Below, in pieces: positions 44,560-54,300 of a stretch of DNA of 64,000 bases. The notes beneath the pieces were generated by a model. That model ran no database searches and was not told the origin of the DNA. It worked only from the letters and a program-made list of their open reading frames with translations. Numbering within the stretch: position 1 is the stretch's first letter; every line of letters begins with the position of its first letter. The position numbers and the translations under genes were made by a program. Source of the stretch: a bacterium D16-36 (GTDB lineage Bacteria > Bacillota > Clostridia > Lachnospirales > Lachnospiraceae); contig RAYF01000026.1 in the NCBI GenBank assembly GCA_003611745.1, forward strand, positions 16,878 through 80,877, given 5' to 3'.

Positions 44560-45849
44560 ATGAAAAATTTTATAAAGGAATTAAGGACGTTTATTATTTT
44601 ATGGAGCACACAGTCATTGTCACAGCTTGGAAGTGCCATGACAGGTTTTGCACTAACCCTCTGGGTTTATGAAAAAACCGGCTCAGCATTGCAGACTGCG
44701 CTTTTATCCATATGCTCTTATGCACCTTATGTGTTAATGAGTATTTTTGCGGGTGCGCTTAGTGACAGGTGGGATAAGAAAAAGGTTATGCTTGTCTGCG
44801 ATACATTTGCAGCCTGCTGTACGGTTCTGGTTTTAGTATTGCTAAAAACAGGTTTATTAATGCCGATACATATTTATTTCTTAAATGCCATTAATGGTTT
44901 GATGAACACGGTACAGCAGCCGGCAAGCGATGTAGCAATGACAATGATTATACCAAAGGAATATTATCAGAAAACAAGTGGTATGAGGTCGTTTTCAAAT
45001 TCACTGATTACCATTCTAAATCCGGTTCTGGCCACAGCTTTATTTGCGTTTGCCGGTATGGAAATAGTTATTTATATGGATTTGGCGACTTTTGCAATAG
45101 CCTTTACAGCATTACTGTTCTGGGTGAAGTTTCCTTTTGGTTTAAATGGGGGTACACAAGAGAAAGAACCCCTGTTAATGATAGTAAAAGAAGGCCTTAG
45201 GTATCTGCGTAACCATGATCTGGTCCTTGTCCTGATTCTTTTTCTTGCAGGTGTAAATCTTGTGGCTTCTGCATTTGATGCTGCTTTACCAGCGTTCGTA
45301 TTGCCGAGGGAAAATGGCGGTGAAAAGGTGCTGGGGATTGTTACGTCTTGTGCCGGGATTGCCATGCTGATAGGAAGTTTAATTGTAACATTACTGCCGC
45401 AGCCGAAAAACCGTATCCGTATAATATATATTACGATGCTGATTTCATTGGGGACAGAGAATTATCTGCTGGCTTTTAGCAGGACACCAGTTGTATGGTG
45501 TTTGGCGCAGATAATCGGATGGCTGCTTGTGCCGCTGATGAGCGCCAACCTTGATGTTATATTAAGGAAAACGATTCCTCTGGAGATGCAAGGGCGTGTG
45601 TATTCCTGCAGAAATACACTGCAGTTTTTTACAATACCGATAGGAACATTTATGGGCGGTTTTATGGTGGATAAGTTGTGTGAACCTGTTATGGCGTCGG
45701 CTTCTGCTGATGGGCTGCTTACTGTGCTGTTTGGAAGCGGGAAAGGCTCAGGGGCTGCTATGGTAATGTTTATACTTGGTGTTGCCGGGACGGCTGTGTG
45801 TCTGGGATTTGGGCGGATTTTGCAAAAATACGAATATACAGATAAATAG
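44560..45849 (+). CDS. MFS efflux transporter, Mef-like
   Basis: 429 aa from ATG 44560, with AAAGGGG about 11 nt upstream. Twelve hydrophobic segments. The MFS signature between helices 2 and 3 is GALSDRWDKKKVML. The layout (WSTQSLSQLGSAMTGFALTLWVYEKTGSA at the start; LGRVFS-like EMQGRVYSCRNTLQF in the second half) resembles the Mef/macrolide efflux branch of MFS. It presumably exports a drug using the proton gradient. Because a leader peptide and competing RNA stems precede it, a ribosome-targeting antibiotic is the most plausible inducer and substrate. Divergent from a BlaI-type repressor gene. Confidence 0.82.
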   Translation: MKNFIKELRTFIILWSTQSLSQLGSAMTGFALTLWVYEKTGSALQTALLSICSYAPYVLMSIFAGALSDRWDKKKVMLVCDTFAACCTVLVLVLLKTGLLMPIHIYFLNAINGLMNTVQQPASDVAMTMIIPKEYYQKTSGMRSFSNSLITILNPVLATALFAFAGMEIVIYMDLATFAIAFTALLFWVKFPFGLNGGTQEKEPLLMIVKEGLRYLRNHDLVLVLILFLAGVNLVASAFDAALPAFVLPRENGGEKVLGIVTSCAGIAMLIGSLIVTLLPQPKNRIRIIYITMLISLGTENYLLAFSRTPVVWCLAQIIGWLLVPLMSANLDVILRKTIPLEMQGRVYSCRNTLQFFTIPIGTFMGGFMVDKLCEPVMASASADGLLTVLFGSGKGSGAAMVMFILGVAGTAVCLGFGRILQKYEYTDK

Positions 45850-45985
45850 CAGGAGTAATATGCGGACCACGGAAATCATACTGTGGATGGGATGGCATTT
45901 CCGCTTATAGTAATAGAGAGTGATTATGTTTTTAACAGTTGATAAGTTCGAAATGATAAAAGACATGGTTTTATAGGGGAGGCAT

Positions 45986-46510
45986 ATGGAAGCAGAGATT
46001 TTATTGTGGATTCAGGAATATATCAGGACTCCGGTACTAGATTCACTGATGAGGGGGATTACGCATCTGGGGGATTTTGGGATTTTCTGGATTCTGATGG
46101 CAGTTGTGTTACTTTTGTATTCAGATACAAGGAAGGCTGGTGCGGCTGTTACAGTGGGAATGCTGGCATCGTTTGTTTTTAACAACCTGCTTTTGAAGAA
46201 TCTGGTGGCGAGAACCCGCCCGTATGAGGTGATTGATGGCCTGACGCTTCTGGTTGACAGGGCGTCAGATTTGTCTTTCCCGTCAGGGCATTCTGCCACT
46301 TCGTTTGTGGCGGCAACAGTTATGCTGTGTGTCCTGCCAAAACGGTATGGGATTAGCGCCATGGTTCTGGCTGCGCTGATTGCGTTTTCCAGGCTGTATG
46401 TAGGAATCCATTATCCGACGGATGTTCTTTTTGGAATATTTTCTGGGATTTTGATTGGTTTTCTGACAGTAAAGGCAGGGAACTGGCAATCGGACGGGCA
46501 TAGGCCTTGA
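45986..46510 (+). CDS. PAP2-family phosphatase
   Basis: 174 aa; ribosome site GGGGAGG before ATG 45986. Membrane protein with about five helices and all three motifs of the acid phosphatase/PAP2 superfamily: KNLVARTRP (K-x6-RP), FPSGHS (PSGH), and SRLYVGIHYPTD (SR-x5-H-x3-D). It would dephosphorylate a lipid such as undecaprenyl diphosphate or phosphatidic acid at the outer membrane face. A MATE pump gene follows about 90 bp downstream. Confidence 0.88.
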   Translation: MEAEILLWIQEYIRTPVLDSLMRGITHLGDFGIFWILMAVVLLLYSDTRKAGAAVTVGMLASFVFNNLLLKNLVARTRPYEVIDGLTLLVDRASDLSFPSGHSATSFVAATVMLCVLPKRYGISAMVLAALIAFSRLYVGIHYPTDVLFGIFSGILIGFLTVKAGNWQSDGHRP

Positions 46511-46601
46511 CAATGCCCGTCAATGGGCGGCGCGCTGGGGCAGGAGGGGATGCATCTGCCTCCTCCGGCATTATGACAGGCTTAAAGGAGTTGTGGTGGA
46601 C

Positions 46602-47951
46602 ATGGAGGGAAATCTTACGACGGGCAGCGTTTTTCGGACGATTTTATATTTTTCACTGCCCTATTTGTTTTCTTATTTTCTGCAGACGCTTTACGGCATG
46701 GCAGATTTGTTTATAATCGGGCAGTTTAATGGGGTAGGGAGCATTACTGCTGTTTCTATCGGGAGCCAGGTTATGCATATGCTGACTGTTATGATTGTAG
46801 GGCTGGCGATGGGTTCTACAGTTAAAATCGGCCGTGCTGTCGGTGCTGGGAAAAAAAGGCAGGCGGCGCAGGCAACCGGGAATACGGCTGCATTGTTTAT
46901 GCCTCTTTCCGTTGTCTTAATGGCGGTGCTGCTGATTGCAGTAAGGCCGGTTGTTTCTGTGATGTCAACGCCGGCGGAAGCCGTTTCGGAGACGGTTTCT
47001 TACCTGACAATCTGTTTTATCGGTATCCCATTTATCACAGCGTACAATATGATCAGCTCTGTTTTCCGCGGTATGGGCGACTCGAAAAGCCCGATGTATT
47101 TTATTGCTGCGGCATGTGTATTTAACATAGCGCTTGATTATCTGTTTATTGGGATATTAGGGCTTGGGGCTGCCGGGGCAGCGCTTGGGACAACACTTTC
47201 CCAGACATTTAGTGTGCTGCTTTCTTTTTTAGTCATAAAGAAAAAAAAGATGATTCCTGATATCTGCAGGGATGATTTCAGGCCGAGGAGGGATATGCTC
47301 GGCGGCATTTTGAAAGTGGGGGTTCCTGTTGCGGTGCAGGATGGCTTTATTCAGATAGCATTTATCGTGGTTACGGTATTTGCAAACCGCAGGGGGTTAA
47401 GTGACGCGGCAGCAGTGGGTATTGTTGAAAAGCTGATTGGGATCCTTTTTCTGGTGCCGTCTTCTATGCTGTCATCTGTTTCTGCGCTCTGTGCCCAGAA
47501 TATTGGCGCTGGGAAGCATAGCAGGGCTAGGGAGACATTAAAATATGCAGTTATGGTTACGGTGTTTTTTGGAATGGCAGCGGCTGCTGCCATGCAGTTT
47601 GCGGCGGAGGCGTCAGTGGGGTTGTTTGCAAACGACAGTGAAGTGGTTATGCTTGGAGGGCAGTATATGCGCGGCTATGTGTGGGACTGTGTTTTTGCGG
47701 GAATCCATTTTTGCTTTAGCGGCTATTTTTGCGCATATGGGCTATCAGGCATTTCTTTTGCCCATAATATGGCATCTATTATTTTTGCACGTATTCCGTT
47801 AGCGTATCTGGCATCGAAATATTTTATATCATCCCTGTTCCCTATGGGGCTTGCAGCCCCAGCAGGTTCAGCGCTGTCCGTGATTATCTGTGCCGCCGCT
47901 TTTTTCTGGATGCAGCATCATCCGGAAAAGTTAAAGCTGGATGTGGAATAG
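46602..47951 (+). CDS. MATE-family efflux transporter
   Basis: 449 aa from ATG 46602 (GTG 46596 is a possible alternative; AAAGGAG lies at 46584-46590). Twelve transmembrane helices in two similar halves: SLPYLFSYFLQTLYGMADLF and IGQFNGVGSITAVS at the front, and GVPVAVQDGFIQIAFIVV in the second half. This is the normal size and pattern of a Na+/H+-driven multidrug or metabolite exporter. Substrate unknown. A hairpin terminator follows. Confidence 0.9.
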   Translation: MEGNLTTGSVFRTILYFSLPYLFSYFLQTLYGMADLFIIGQFNGVGSITAVSIGSQVMHMLTVMIVGLAMGSTVKIGRAVGAGKKRQAAQATGNTAALFMPLSVVLMAVLLIAVRPVVSVMSTPAEAVSETVSYLTICFIGIPFITAYNMISSVFRGMGDSKSPMYFIAAACVFNIALDYLFIGILGLGAAGAALGTTLSQTFSVLLSFLVIKKKKMIPDICRDDFRPRRDMLGGILKVGVPVAVQDGFIQIAFIVVTVFANRRGLSDAAAVGIVEKLIGILFLVPSSMLSSVSALCAQNIGAGKHSRARETLKYAVMVTVFFGMAAAAAMQFAAEASVGLFANDSEVVMLGGQYMRGYVWDCVFAGIHFCFSGYFCAYGLSGISFAHNMASIIFARIPLAYLASKYFISSLFPMGLAAPAGSALSVIICAAAFFWMQHHPEKLKLDVE

Positions 47952-47953
47952 GG

Positions 47954-47984
47954 GGCACTACAGCAGTAGTGCCATATTGTTTTC
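47954..47984 (+). terminator. Terminator after the MATE gene
   Basis: GGCACTAC (47954-47961), loop AGCA, GTAGTGCC (47966-47973), then ATATTGTTTT. Eight-bp perfect stem between convergent genes. Confidence 0.6.
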
Positions 47985-48011
47985 CCAAGTGCTGGCTGTG
48001 GGCGGCGGCAG

Positions 48012-49424
48012 TTATTTAGGCAGGTCATGGAAAATATCTGACAGCATCTCTACTGCTGTTGTAATCTGGTTCGGGGACAGCCCTGTATAATTAAGTATCA
48101 GGGTATGTTCCGGTATATTGTCAAGTGGTTCTATATAATATTGTGACAACAGGGCGATGTGGATGTTATGTCTGCGTGCAATCTGCAGCAGTTCCTCATC
48201 GCTTTTTTTTGTGTCAATCTGCATAAGGAAATGAAGCCCGGCATCTTCCCCGTAGATGTGGATGCGGTGGGCGAAGGGGCTGTTTCGGATGGCTGCAAGG
48301 AGGCTGTCGCGGACATTTTTATAGTGGGTGCGCATCCGGTTAATGTGTTTTTCAAAATAGCCGTCAGACAGGAAACGTGCGAGGGTGTACTGCTCGAAAT
48401 TGGAGACGGTGCAGGAGTAGAAATCCAGCCGCCTGTAAAATGTTTCTAATAGATGGTTTGGCAGTATCATGTAGCTTAAGCGAACAGTCTGGGACAGGCT
48501 TTTCGTAAATGTATTGATGTAGATCACTTTTTCGGACTGGTCAATGCTTTGCAGCGCCGGAATCGGCTGGCCAGACAGGCGGAATTCAGAGTCATAATCG
48601 TCTTCTAAAATATAGCGCCCGGATTCCCTGGATGCCCATGCCAGAAGCTCATAACGGCGGCTGATGGAAGTGACAATTCCGGTTGGGTAGTGGTGGGAGG
48701 GGGTGATATGGGCAACATGTGAGCCGGTATGCTCCAGAATGGCGGCATCCATGCCGTCAGAAGCCAGCGCAACGGCACGGTAGTTTACCTGATAGCTCTG
48801 GTAAATCTGGGCAAGCTTGCGGTAGGAGGGGTTTTCGATGGCGTATGTTTTTTCAAATCCAAGGAGCTGTATGATCAGCCCGTAAAGGTATTCGGTCCCC
48901 GCCCCGATAATGACTTGCTCCGGCGATACATCCATATTGCGGAATGCTTTCAGGTGGCTGCAGATAGCTGAACGCAGTTCCATGATACCACCGCAGGGGG
49001 GCGTCATCATCAGTTCCTCACTTTTTTCGGAGATGGTCTCGCGGATAAGCTTTGCCCAGATGGAAAAAGGAAAGTTGTCCGGATTTGTTTTGTTATTTAC
49101 GAAGTCAAACTGATAATCTGTTTTTTTGGCCGCTGCAGGATAAACAGGTGCGGTGGCAGACGGCGCTTTGGGGAGCGGCGGTTTGATTTTTGTCACATAA
49201 AATCCCTTTTTTGGCAGGGAATAAATATATCCTTCTGACTGCAGTTGGGCATAGGCATTTTCTATCGTGATAGTGCTTATGCCCAGATTTTTTGCAAAAC
49301 TCCGCTTGGAGGGCAGCTTTGCCCCGGCTGGCAGGCTGCCGGAGATAATATCATTTTTGATGCATTTATAAAGGTGGATATAGAGGGAATCTGAACCTAT
49401 ATTTGTAAAGGAATATGTCAGCAT
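48012..49424 (-). CDS. pdxR: PdxR: MocR-family regulator of vitamin B6 synthesis
   Basis: 470 aa. An N-terminal GntR winged helix (SGSLPAGAKLPSKRSFAKNL; STITIENAYAQLQSEGYIYS) is linked to a fold type I aminotransferase-like domain that binds PLP, with the Schiff-base lysine in NTFTKSLSQTVRLSY. Divergent from pdxST across a 263-bp region, which is the usual place for PdxR, an activator of pdxST and repressor of itself in the presence of PLP changes. The upstream region has TGGCTAT, TGGCCAT and an inverted ATGGCCA that could be its sites. Confidence 0.9.
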   Translation of the reverse strand: MLTYSFTNIGSDSLYIHLYKCIKNDIISGSLPAGAKLPSKRSFAKNLGISTITIENAYAQLQSEGYIYSLPKKGFYVTKIKPPLPKAPSATAPVYPAAAKKTDYQFDFVNNKTNPDNFPFSIWAKLIRETISEKSEELMMTPPCGGIMELRSAICSHLKAFRNMDVSPEQVIIGAGTEYLYGLIIQLLGFEKTYAIENPSYRKLAQIYQSYQVNYRAVALASDGMDAAILEHTGSHVAHITPSHHYPTGIVTSISRRYELLAWASRESGRYILEDDYDSEFRLSGQPIPALQSIDQSEKVIYINTFTKSLSQTVRLSYMILPNHLLETFYRRLDFYSCTVSNFEQYTLARFLSDGYFEKHINRMRTHYKNVRDSLLAAIRNSPFAHRIHIYGEDAGLHFLMQIDTKKSDEELLQIARRHNIHIALLSQYYIEPLDNIPEHTLILNYTGLSPNQITTAVEMLSDIFHDLPK

Positions 49425-49443
49425 TGAAATAAATGCTCCTTTC

Positions 49444-49501
49444 TGGCTATACTGGCCATAATTAAACTGGATATTTTAATATGGCCAAATAATATTATAA
49501 T
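49444..49501. promoter_or_regulatory. pdxR-pdxS intergenic operator sites and pdxS -10
   Basis: TGGCTAT (49444-49450) and TGGCCAT (49453-49459) are direct repeats 9 bp apart; ATGGCCA (49481-49487) is an inverted copy 28 bp further on, just upstream of TATAAT (49496-49501). The pdxS -35 region (ATTTTA) is poor, as expected for an activator-dependent promoter. A later leader hairpin (GCAAAG 49646-49651/CTTTGC 49666-49671) lies just before the pdxS ribosome site. Confidence 0.55.
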
Positions 49502-49687
49502 AGGATTCATGCGCAGATGCAAGCAGATAAGCAACGCCATTCCCAAGCATTTTTGGCGTGGGTTTCCGGGGCGGAAGCAGCATTGTGCCTGCGCGCACTT
49601 GTCACAAATTTAAAGGAGCTTTAGTTCCTTATATGCAGCAATAAAGCAAAGGCGAACTTCGTCCACTTTGCAGAAAAGGAGATTTTT

Positions 49688-50560
49688 ATGAGTAAGCAGT
49701 ATGAATTAAATAAGGAGCTGGCGCAGATGCTCAAGGGCGGCGTCATCATGGATGTCACGACACCGGAACAGGCACAGATTGCCGAGGCGGCAGGTGCCTG
49801 CGCTGTTATGGCGTTGGAACGTATTCCGGCGGATATCCGTGCAGCAGGCGGTGTGTCACGCATGAGCGACCCGAAGATGATTCAGGGCATTCAGGAGGCG
49901 GTTTCGATTCCGGTTATGGCAAAGTGCCGTATTGGGCACTTTGTGGAGGCGCAGGTTTTGGAGGCGATTGAGATTGACTATATTGATGAGAGTGAGGTGC
50001 TATCCCCGGCGGATGATGTGTACCATATTGATAAGACAAAATTCAGGGTGCCGTTTGTGTGCGGGGCCAAAGATTTAGGCGAGGCGCTCCGCAGGATAAA
50101 TGAGGGCGCCTCAATGATACGCACGAAGGGGGAGCCGGGCACAGGCGATGTGGTGCAGGCGGTGCGCCATATGCGTATGATGAACAGTGCGATTGCAAAG
50201 ATTTCTTCCATGCGGGAGGATGAGCTTTTTAATGAGGCGAAAGAGTTAGGTGTCCCATATGAGCTGGTTCATTATGTCCATGAAAATAAAAGGCTCCCGG
50301 TAGTGAATTTTGCGGCCGGTGGCGTGGCAACTCCTGCAGATGCCGCCCTGATGATGCAGTTAGGGGCGGAGGGTGTTTTTGTCGGTTCCGGTATATTCAA
50401 ATCTGGAAATCCGCAGAAGAGGGCGGATGCAATTGTAAAGGCGGTAACAAATTATCAGGATGCCGCTTTGATTGCGGAACTTTCCAAGGATTTGGGCGAG
50501 GCAATGGTAGGTATCAATGAGGATGAGATTGAACTTCTGATGGCAGAGAGGGGAAAGTAA
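49688..50560 (+). CDS. pdxS: PdxS, pyridoxal 5'-phosphate synthase synthase subunit (Pdx1)
   Basis: 290 aa; AAAAGGAG before the ATG. A (beta/alpha)8 barrel that makes PLP from ribose 5-phosphate, glyceraldehyde 3-phosphate and ammonia. The substrate-linking lysines are present: K79 in VMAKCRIGH and K147 in [10 protein letters not shown]. Other conserved segments are [20 protein letters not shown] and [19 protein letters not shown]. It forms a 12-mer core with PdxT, whose gene begins one base after the stop. Confidence 0.97.
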   Translation: MSKQYELNKELAQMLKGGVIMDVTTPEQAQIAEAAGACAVMALERIPADIRAAGGVSRMSDPKMIQGIQEAVSIPVMAKCRIGHFVEAQVLEAIEIDYIDESEVLSPADDVYHIDKTKFRVPFVCGAKDLGEALRRINEGASMIRTKGEPGTGDVVQAVRHMRMMNSAIAKISSMREDELFNEAKELGVPYELVHYVHENKRLPVVNFAAGGVATPADAALMMQLGAEGVFVGSGIFKSGNPQKRADAIVKAVTNYQDAALIAELSKDLGEAMVGINEDEIELLMAERGK

Positions 50561-50561
50561 A

Positions 50562-51131
50562 GTGAGAATTGCAGTGGCAGCAGTGCAGGGGGCTTTTGTG
50601 GAACATGAGAAAATGCTTGAGGCAATGGGCATAGAGGTGATTGAGCTTCGGAAGCTTGAGGATTTGAGCCAGCCATTTGATGGCCTGGTGCTTCCGGGCG
50701 GCGAGAGTACTGTGCAGGGAAAGCTGTTCCGGGATCTTGGCATGTTTGATGTGCTGCTAGAGAAGATTCAGGATGGTATGCCGGTGCTTGCGACATGTGC
50801 CGGGCTGATTCTTCTGGCAAAGGAAATTTCCAACGACCGCAAGCGCTATTTTGGGACGCTTCCGGTGACAGTGAAGAGAAATGCATATGGAAGGCAGTTG
50901 GGGAGTTTTTTCTGTGAGGAGGAGATTCGTGGGATTGGATGCTATCCTATGGAATTTATCCGTGCACCGTATATTGAATCTGTGGAAGAAGGCGTGGAGA
51001 TTCTGGCCAGAGTGGACGGGAACATTACGGCAGTACAATACCAAAACCAGATTGCGGTGTCCTTCCACCCGGAGCTGACACAGGACACGAGAATTCATCA
51101 GAAGCTTGTGGAAATGATAGAAAATAATTAG
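50562..51131 (+). CDS. pdxT: PdxT, pyridoxal 5'-phosphate synthase glutaminase subunit (Pdx2)
   Basis: 189 aa from GTG 50562, one base after the pdxS stop and with AGGGGAAAG upstream. Class I glutamine amidotransferase triad: C79 in LATCAGL, with H169 and E171 in SFHPELT. The GGES oxyanion-region motif of the Pdx2 family is at LPGGESTVQGK. It supplies ammonia to PdxS. Size and residue numbering match the family. Confidence 0.97.
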   Translation: MRIAVAAVQGAFVEHEKMLEAMGIEVIELRKLEDLSQPFDGLVLPGGESTVQGKLFRDLGMFDVLLEKIQDGMPVLATCAGLILLAKEISNDRKRYFGTLPVTVKRNAYGRQLGSFFCEEEIRGIGCYPMEFIRAPYIESVEEGVEILARVDGNITAVQYQNQIAVSFHPELTQDTRIHQKLVEMIENN

Positions 51132-51215
51132 AAATTGCCCGCTGTGTGGCGGGACACGAACAAAAAAGCCAAAGAGTTTTAGATCTTTGGCTTTTTTGTT
51201 CGTGTGGGGCAGACA
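51131..51215 (+). terminator. pdxST terminator, with a box A-like sequence of the repeat family in front
   Basis: A 22-bp perfect stem pairs 51154-51175 with 51184-51205 around loop GTTTTAGA. The inner part, GCCAAAGA/TCTTTGGC followed by T6, is a standard terminator core. In front lies AGAAATTGCCCGCTGTGTGG (51131-51150), a box A-like sequence of the repeat family (copy 6). The sequence after it (GGGGCAGAC) is only a trace of box B. Confidence 0.7.
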
Positions 51216-51382
51216 GTCGATGTTTTTAAAAATTTAGGTGGATTTGTGCATTTGGCTTCAGATAGTTAAAAGAAAAACCGGAAATTTGTAAAAAAAGGAT
51301 GGAGATTTTATCATTTGATGGTATGATATAGGGTAGATAATGTTTATGCTGCGAAGCGGCATATCTGAAAGGATGATTGTGA

Positions 51383-54300
51383 ATGCAGGGGATAGCAGGG
51401 AAGTCGGAAGATGGCGGGGGAGAAGACCGTCTTGACAGGTACCGGTTTGTTTTTGAGCCGAATCCGGCTGCGGTGATAATTTTACAGGTTGTATCAGAGG
51501 ATGGGGAGTTTCCTGACTGCAGGGCAGTTTATATGAACCCTGCGATGAGGAAATATGCCGACCGCCCGGAGAAAGTACAGATGAAAGAGAGAGGGACAAG
51601 GGAGTATCTGGAGCAGGCGGATTTTTTGAACCGGATTTACAGCGAGGGAAATTCTGCTGTCCGCTATACGTTTTATGATGAGGAGAAGCAGCAGTATATT
51701 GACATCACAGGATATCGGCAGGAGGAGTACATTATATGCATGGCGAATGACATCACTCCGAGTGTGCTGTCTGAGAAGCAGAGGGTGGAGCAGAAGATCA
51801 GCGCCCATGAGAAGATGGACCATGTGATGGAGAGGCTTATGGAAAGCCAGAAAAGCCTTAATGTGGCAATCGCGCACTCTGGAATCCACTACTGGAATTA
51901 TGATCTGACAAACCAGTGTATTTATATGAATGAGCAGACCAGTGAGGATTTGTTGTTAGATACAAAGCAGACGAATTTTCCGGAAAGCTGGTTTATGCGC
52001 GGGATTGTGTATCCGGAGGATGTGGAGGTTTTCCGGGAAGGGGTTGCCAAAGTAAATGCCGGGGTGCCTTATGTCAAATTTCAGGCGAGGATCCGCAACC
52101 GGAAGACGATGCGGTATGACTGGAAAAATATTAAGTTTACGACATTTAATGATAAGAATGGGAGACCTTCTTATGCGATTGCTACATCGGAAAACGCTGT
52201 GGCATACAAAAAACTGGAGGAGTGCATGAGCCAGGTAATGAACCAAAATGGGCTTTGGTCTTGGGAGCTTGACATGGTTGAGCATAAGTTGGACCGAATC
52301 AATGATTTTGGGATTGGCGACCCTTTCGGGATGCATGAGGAGAGTATTTTGAATGTCCCGGAGTCTTTATTTGAGAAGCATGTTATTTTGGAAGAAGACT
52401 GGGATGTCTGCCGCAAGATGTATGAGGATCTCTACCGTGGCAAGGAACAGGTAAAGGCACAGTGCAGGAGCTGGTCGAAGAAGTATAAGGATTATATCTG
52501 GTATGAATATAATTTTTCTGTGATTGAAAAGGAAAATGGGATTCCAATCCGGGCAATCGGGACGAGCAGGGATATTACGGCCCAGAAAAAGATAGAGCAG
52601 CTCTACAGGGAGGAGCAGAAAATTCTTCTGGTGGCGGATGACAGCCTGTTTGCTTCGAGCAGGGTGAACTTGTCCAAAAGGCGTGTGGAAAGCATGATCA
52701 TACAGGGTGAGAATATTCCCATAGAGAGGGTGATGCATCTGCTGGATTTCCGGGAGAGGATTTCCTGCTATTTTGATAAGATTCAGTTATCGGAACGCGA
52801 TAACCGTGAATTATCGATAGAAAATCTATACCATCTGTATAAATCTGGCGTGCAGGAGTGTGAGAAGCATTTTTTTGCGGTGAAAAAGAACAGCGGCCAG
52901 TCTGTGTGCGTCCGGGTAAACTGCAGGATGCTGGAACGCCCGGAAAGCGGTGACATAATTGCATTTTTTTACAACAGGGATGAAACGGTTGCCTATATCC
53001 ATCAGTTGACGATGAATGCGGTGCTGCAAAGGGATTATGAAATGACAGCAGTGCTTTTTACAAATACAAGGCAGTTTAAAGTGATAAATGGCGGAAGATG
53101 GGATGATGCCTCCACAAGAATACCAGTAGATTACGATACGGATCTGCAGTGCTTTTACAGAGTGATGCGCAGGGAAGATGCTGACAGGCTTCTGCAGCAG
53201 ATTTCTTTTGAAAACTTGGAGAGAAAGCTGCAGGCGGAAGGGATTTATACGATAGAGTGTGATATGCTGGACGGCGGGGGGACTTCCAGAAAGCAGATTC
53301 GTTTTGTGTATGCCAATAAGGAAAAAAATATTATTCTGATTACACGCATGGATATCAGCAGTATGCTGTTGAAGGAGAAGGAAAAGCAGCATCAGCTGGA
53401 GGATGCACTTAATCTGGCAGAGCAGGCAAATACGGCAAAATCGGAATTTCTGGCAACCATAAGCCATGAGATACGGACACCTATGAACGTAATTATTGGA
53501 ATGACTCAACTTGCCAAGGATGAGGCGGATAACCATGAGGCGGTGCTGGAATATATAGATGAAATCGGGCTTTCGAGCAGGCATCTTCTGAATCTGGTAA
53601 ACAATGTGCTTGATATGTCAAAAATTGAAAAAGGGGAATTTTCGCTGCATCCCCAGAGATATTCTTTTGAGGAACTGCGGAAAAATGTTTCTACCATGTT
53701 TACGCCTCTATGCGGACAGAAACATATTTCTTTTGTGATACAGGAATATGGGGAACAGCCTGATATGATGGTGGATAAGATGCGCCTGAACCAAGTTATG
53801 TTTAATCTGTTGAATAATGCTGTCAAATATACAGACTTTGGTGGGGAAATCCAGTTTATTATCCTGAACCAGTGCAGGGAGGATGACATATATATCAAGT
53901 TTATCATTCAGGATGATGGAATCGGAATGAGCAAGGAGTTTCAGGAGCAGATGTTTGAGCCATTTACGCAGGAAAATAATACAGTGGTTGCCTCCAGCCA
54001 GGGGACTGGCCTTGGGCTGTCGATTGCCAAAGGGATTGTAGATAAGATGGGGGGTGAGCTGTCTGTGTCGAGTGTAATCGGAAAGGGGACAACGTTCTGT
54101 GTCTGTATCACGATACCGATTGCAAAGGACTACATATATAAAAAGGAACTGAGGAGCATAGAGCTTCAGGAGGTTGATTTTTCTGGCAAGAGAATTCTGG
54201 TGGTGGAGGATCATAATGTGAACCAGATGATTATCACAAAACTTTTGAAGAATAAGGGCGCAGAGGTTTTGCTTGCTGAAAATGGAAAGCTTGGCGTGGA

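Noticed and set aside
52826..53584. Open frame of about 250 codons opposite the hybrid kinase gene
   Set aside because: Histidine- and cysteine-rich translation with no start signal; shadow of the kinase reading frame.
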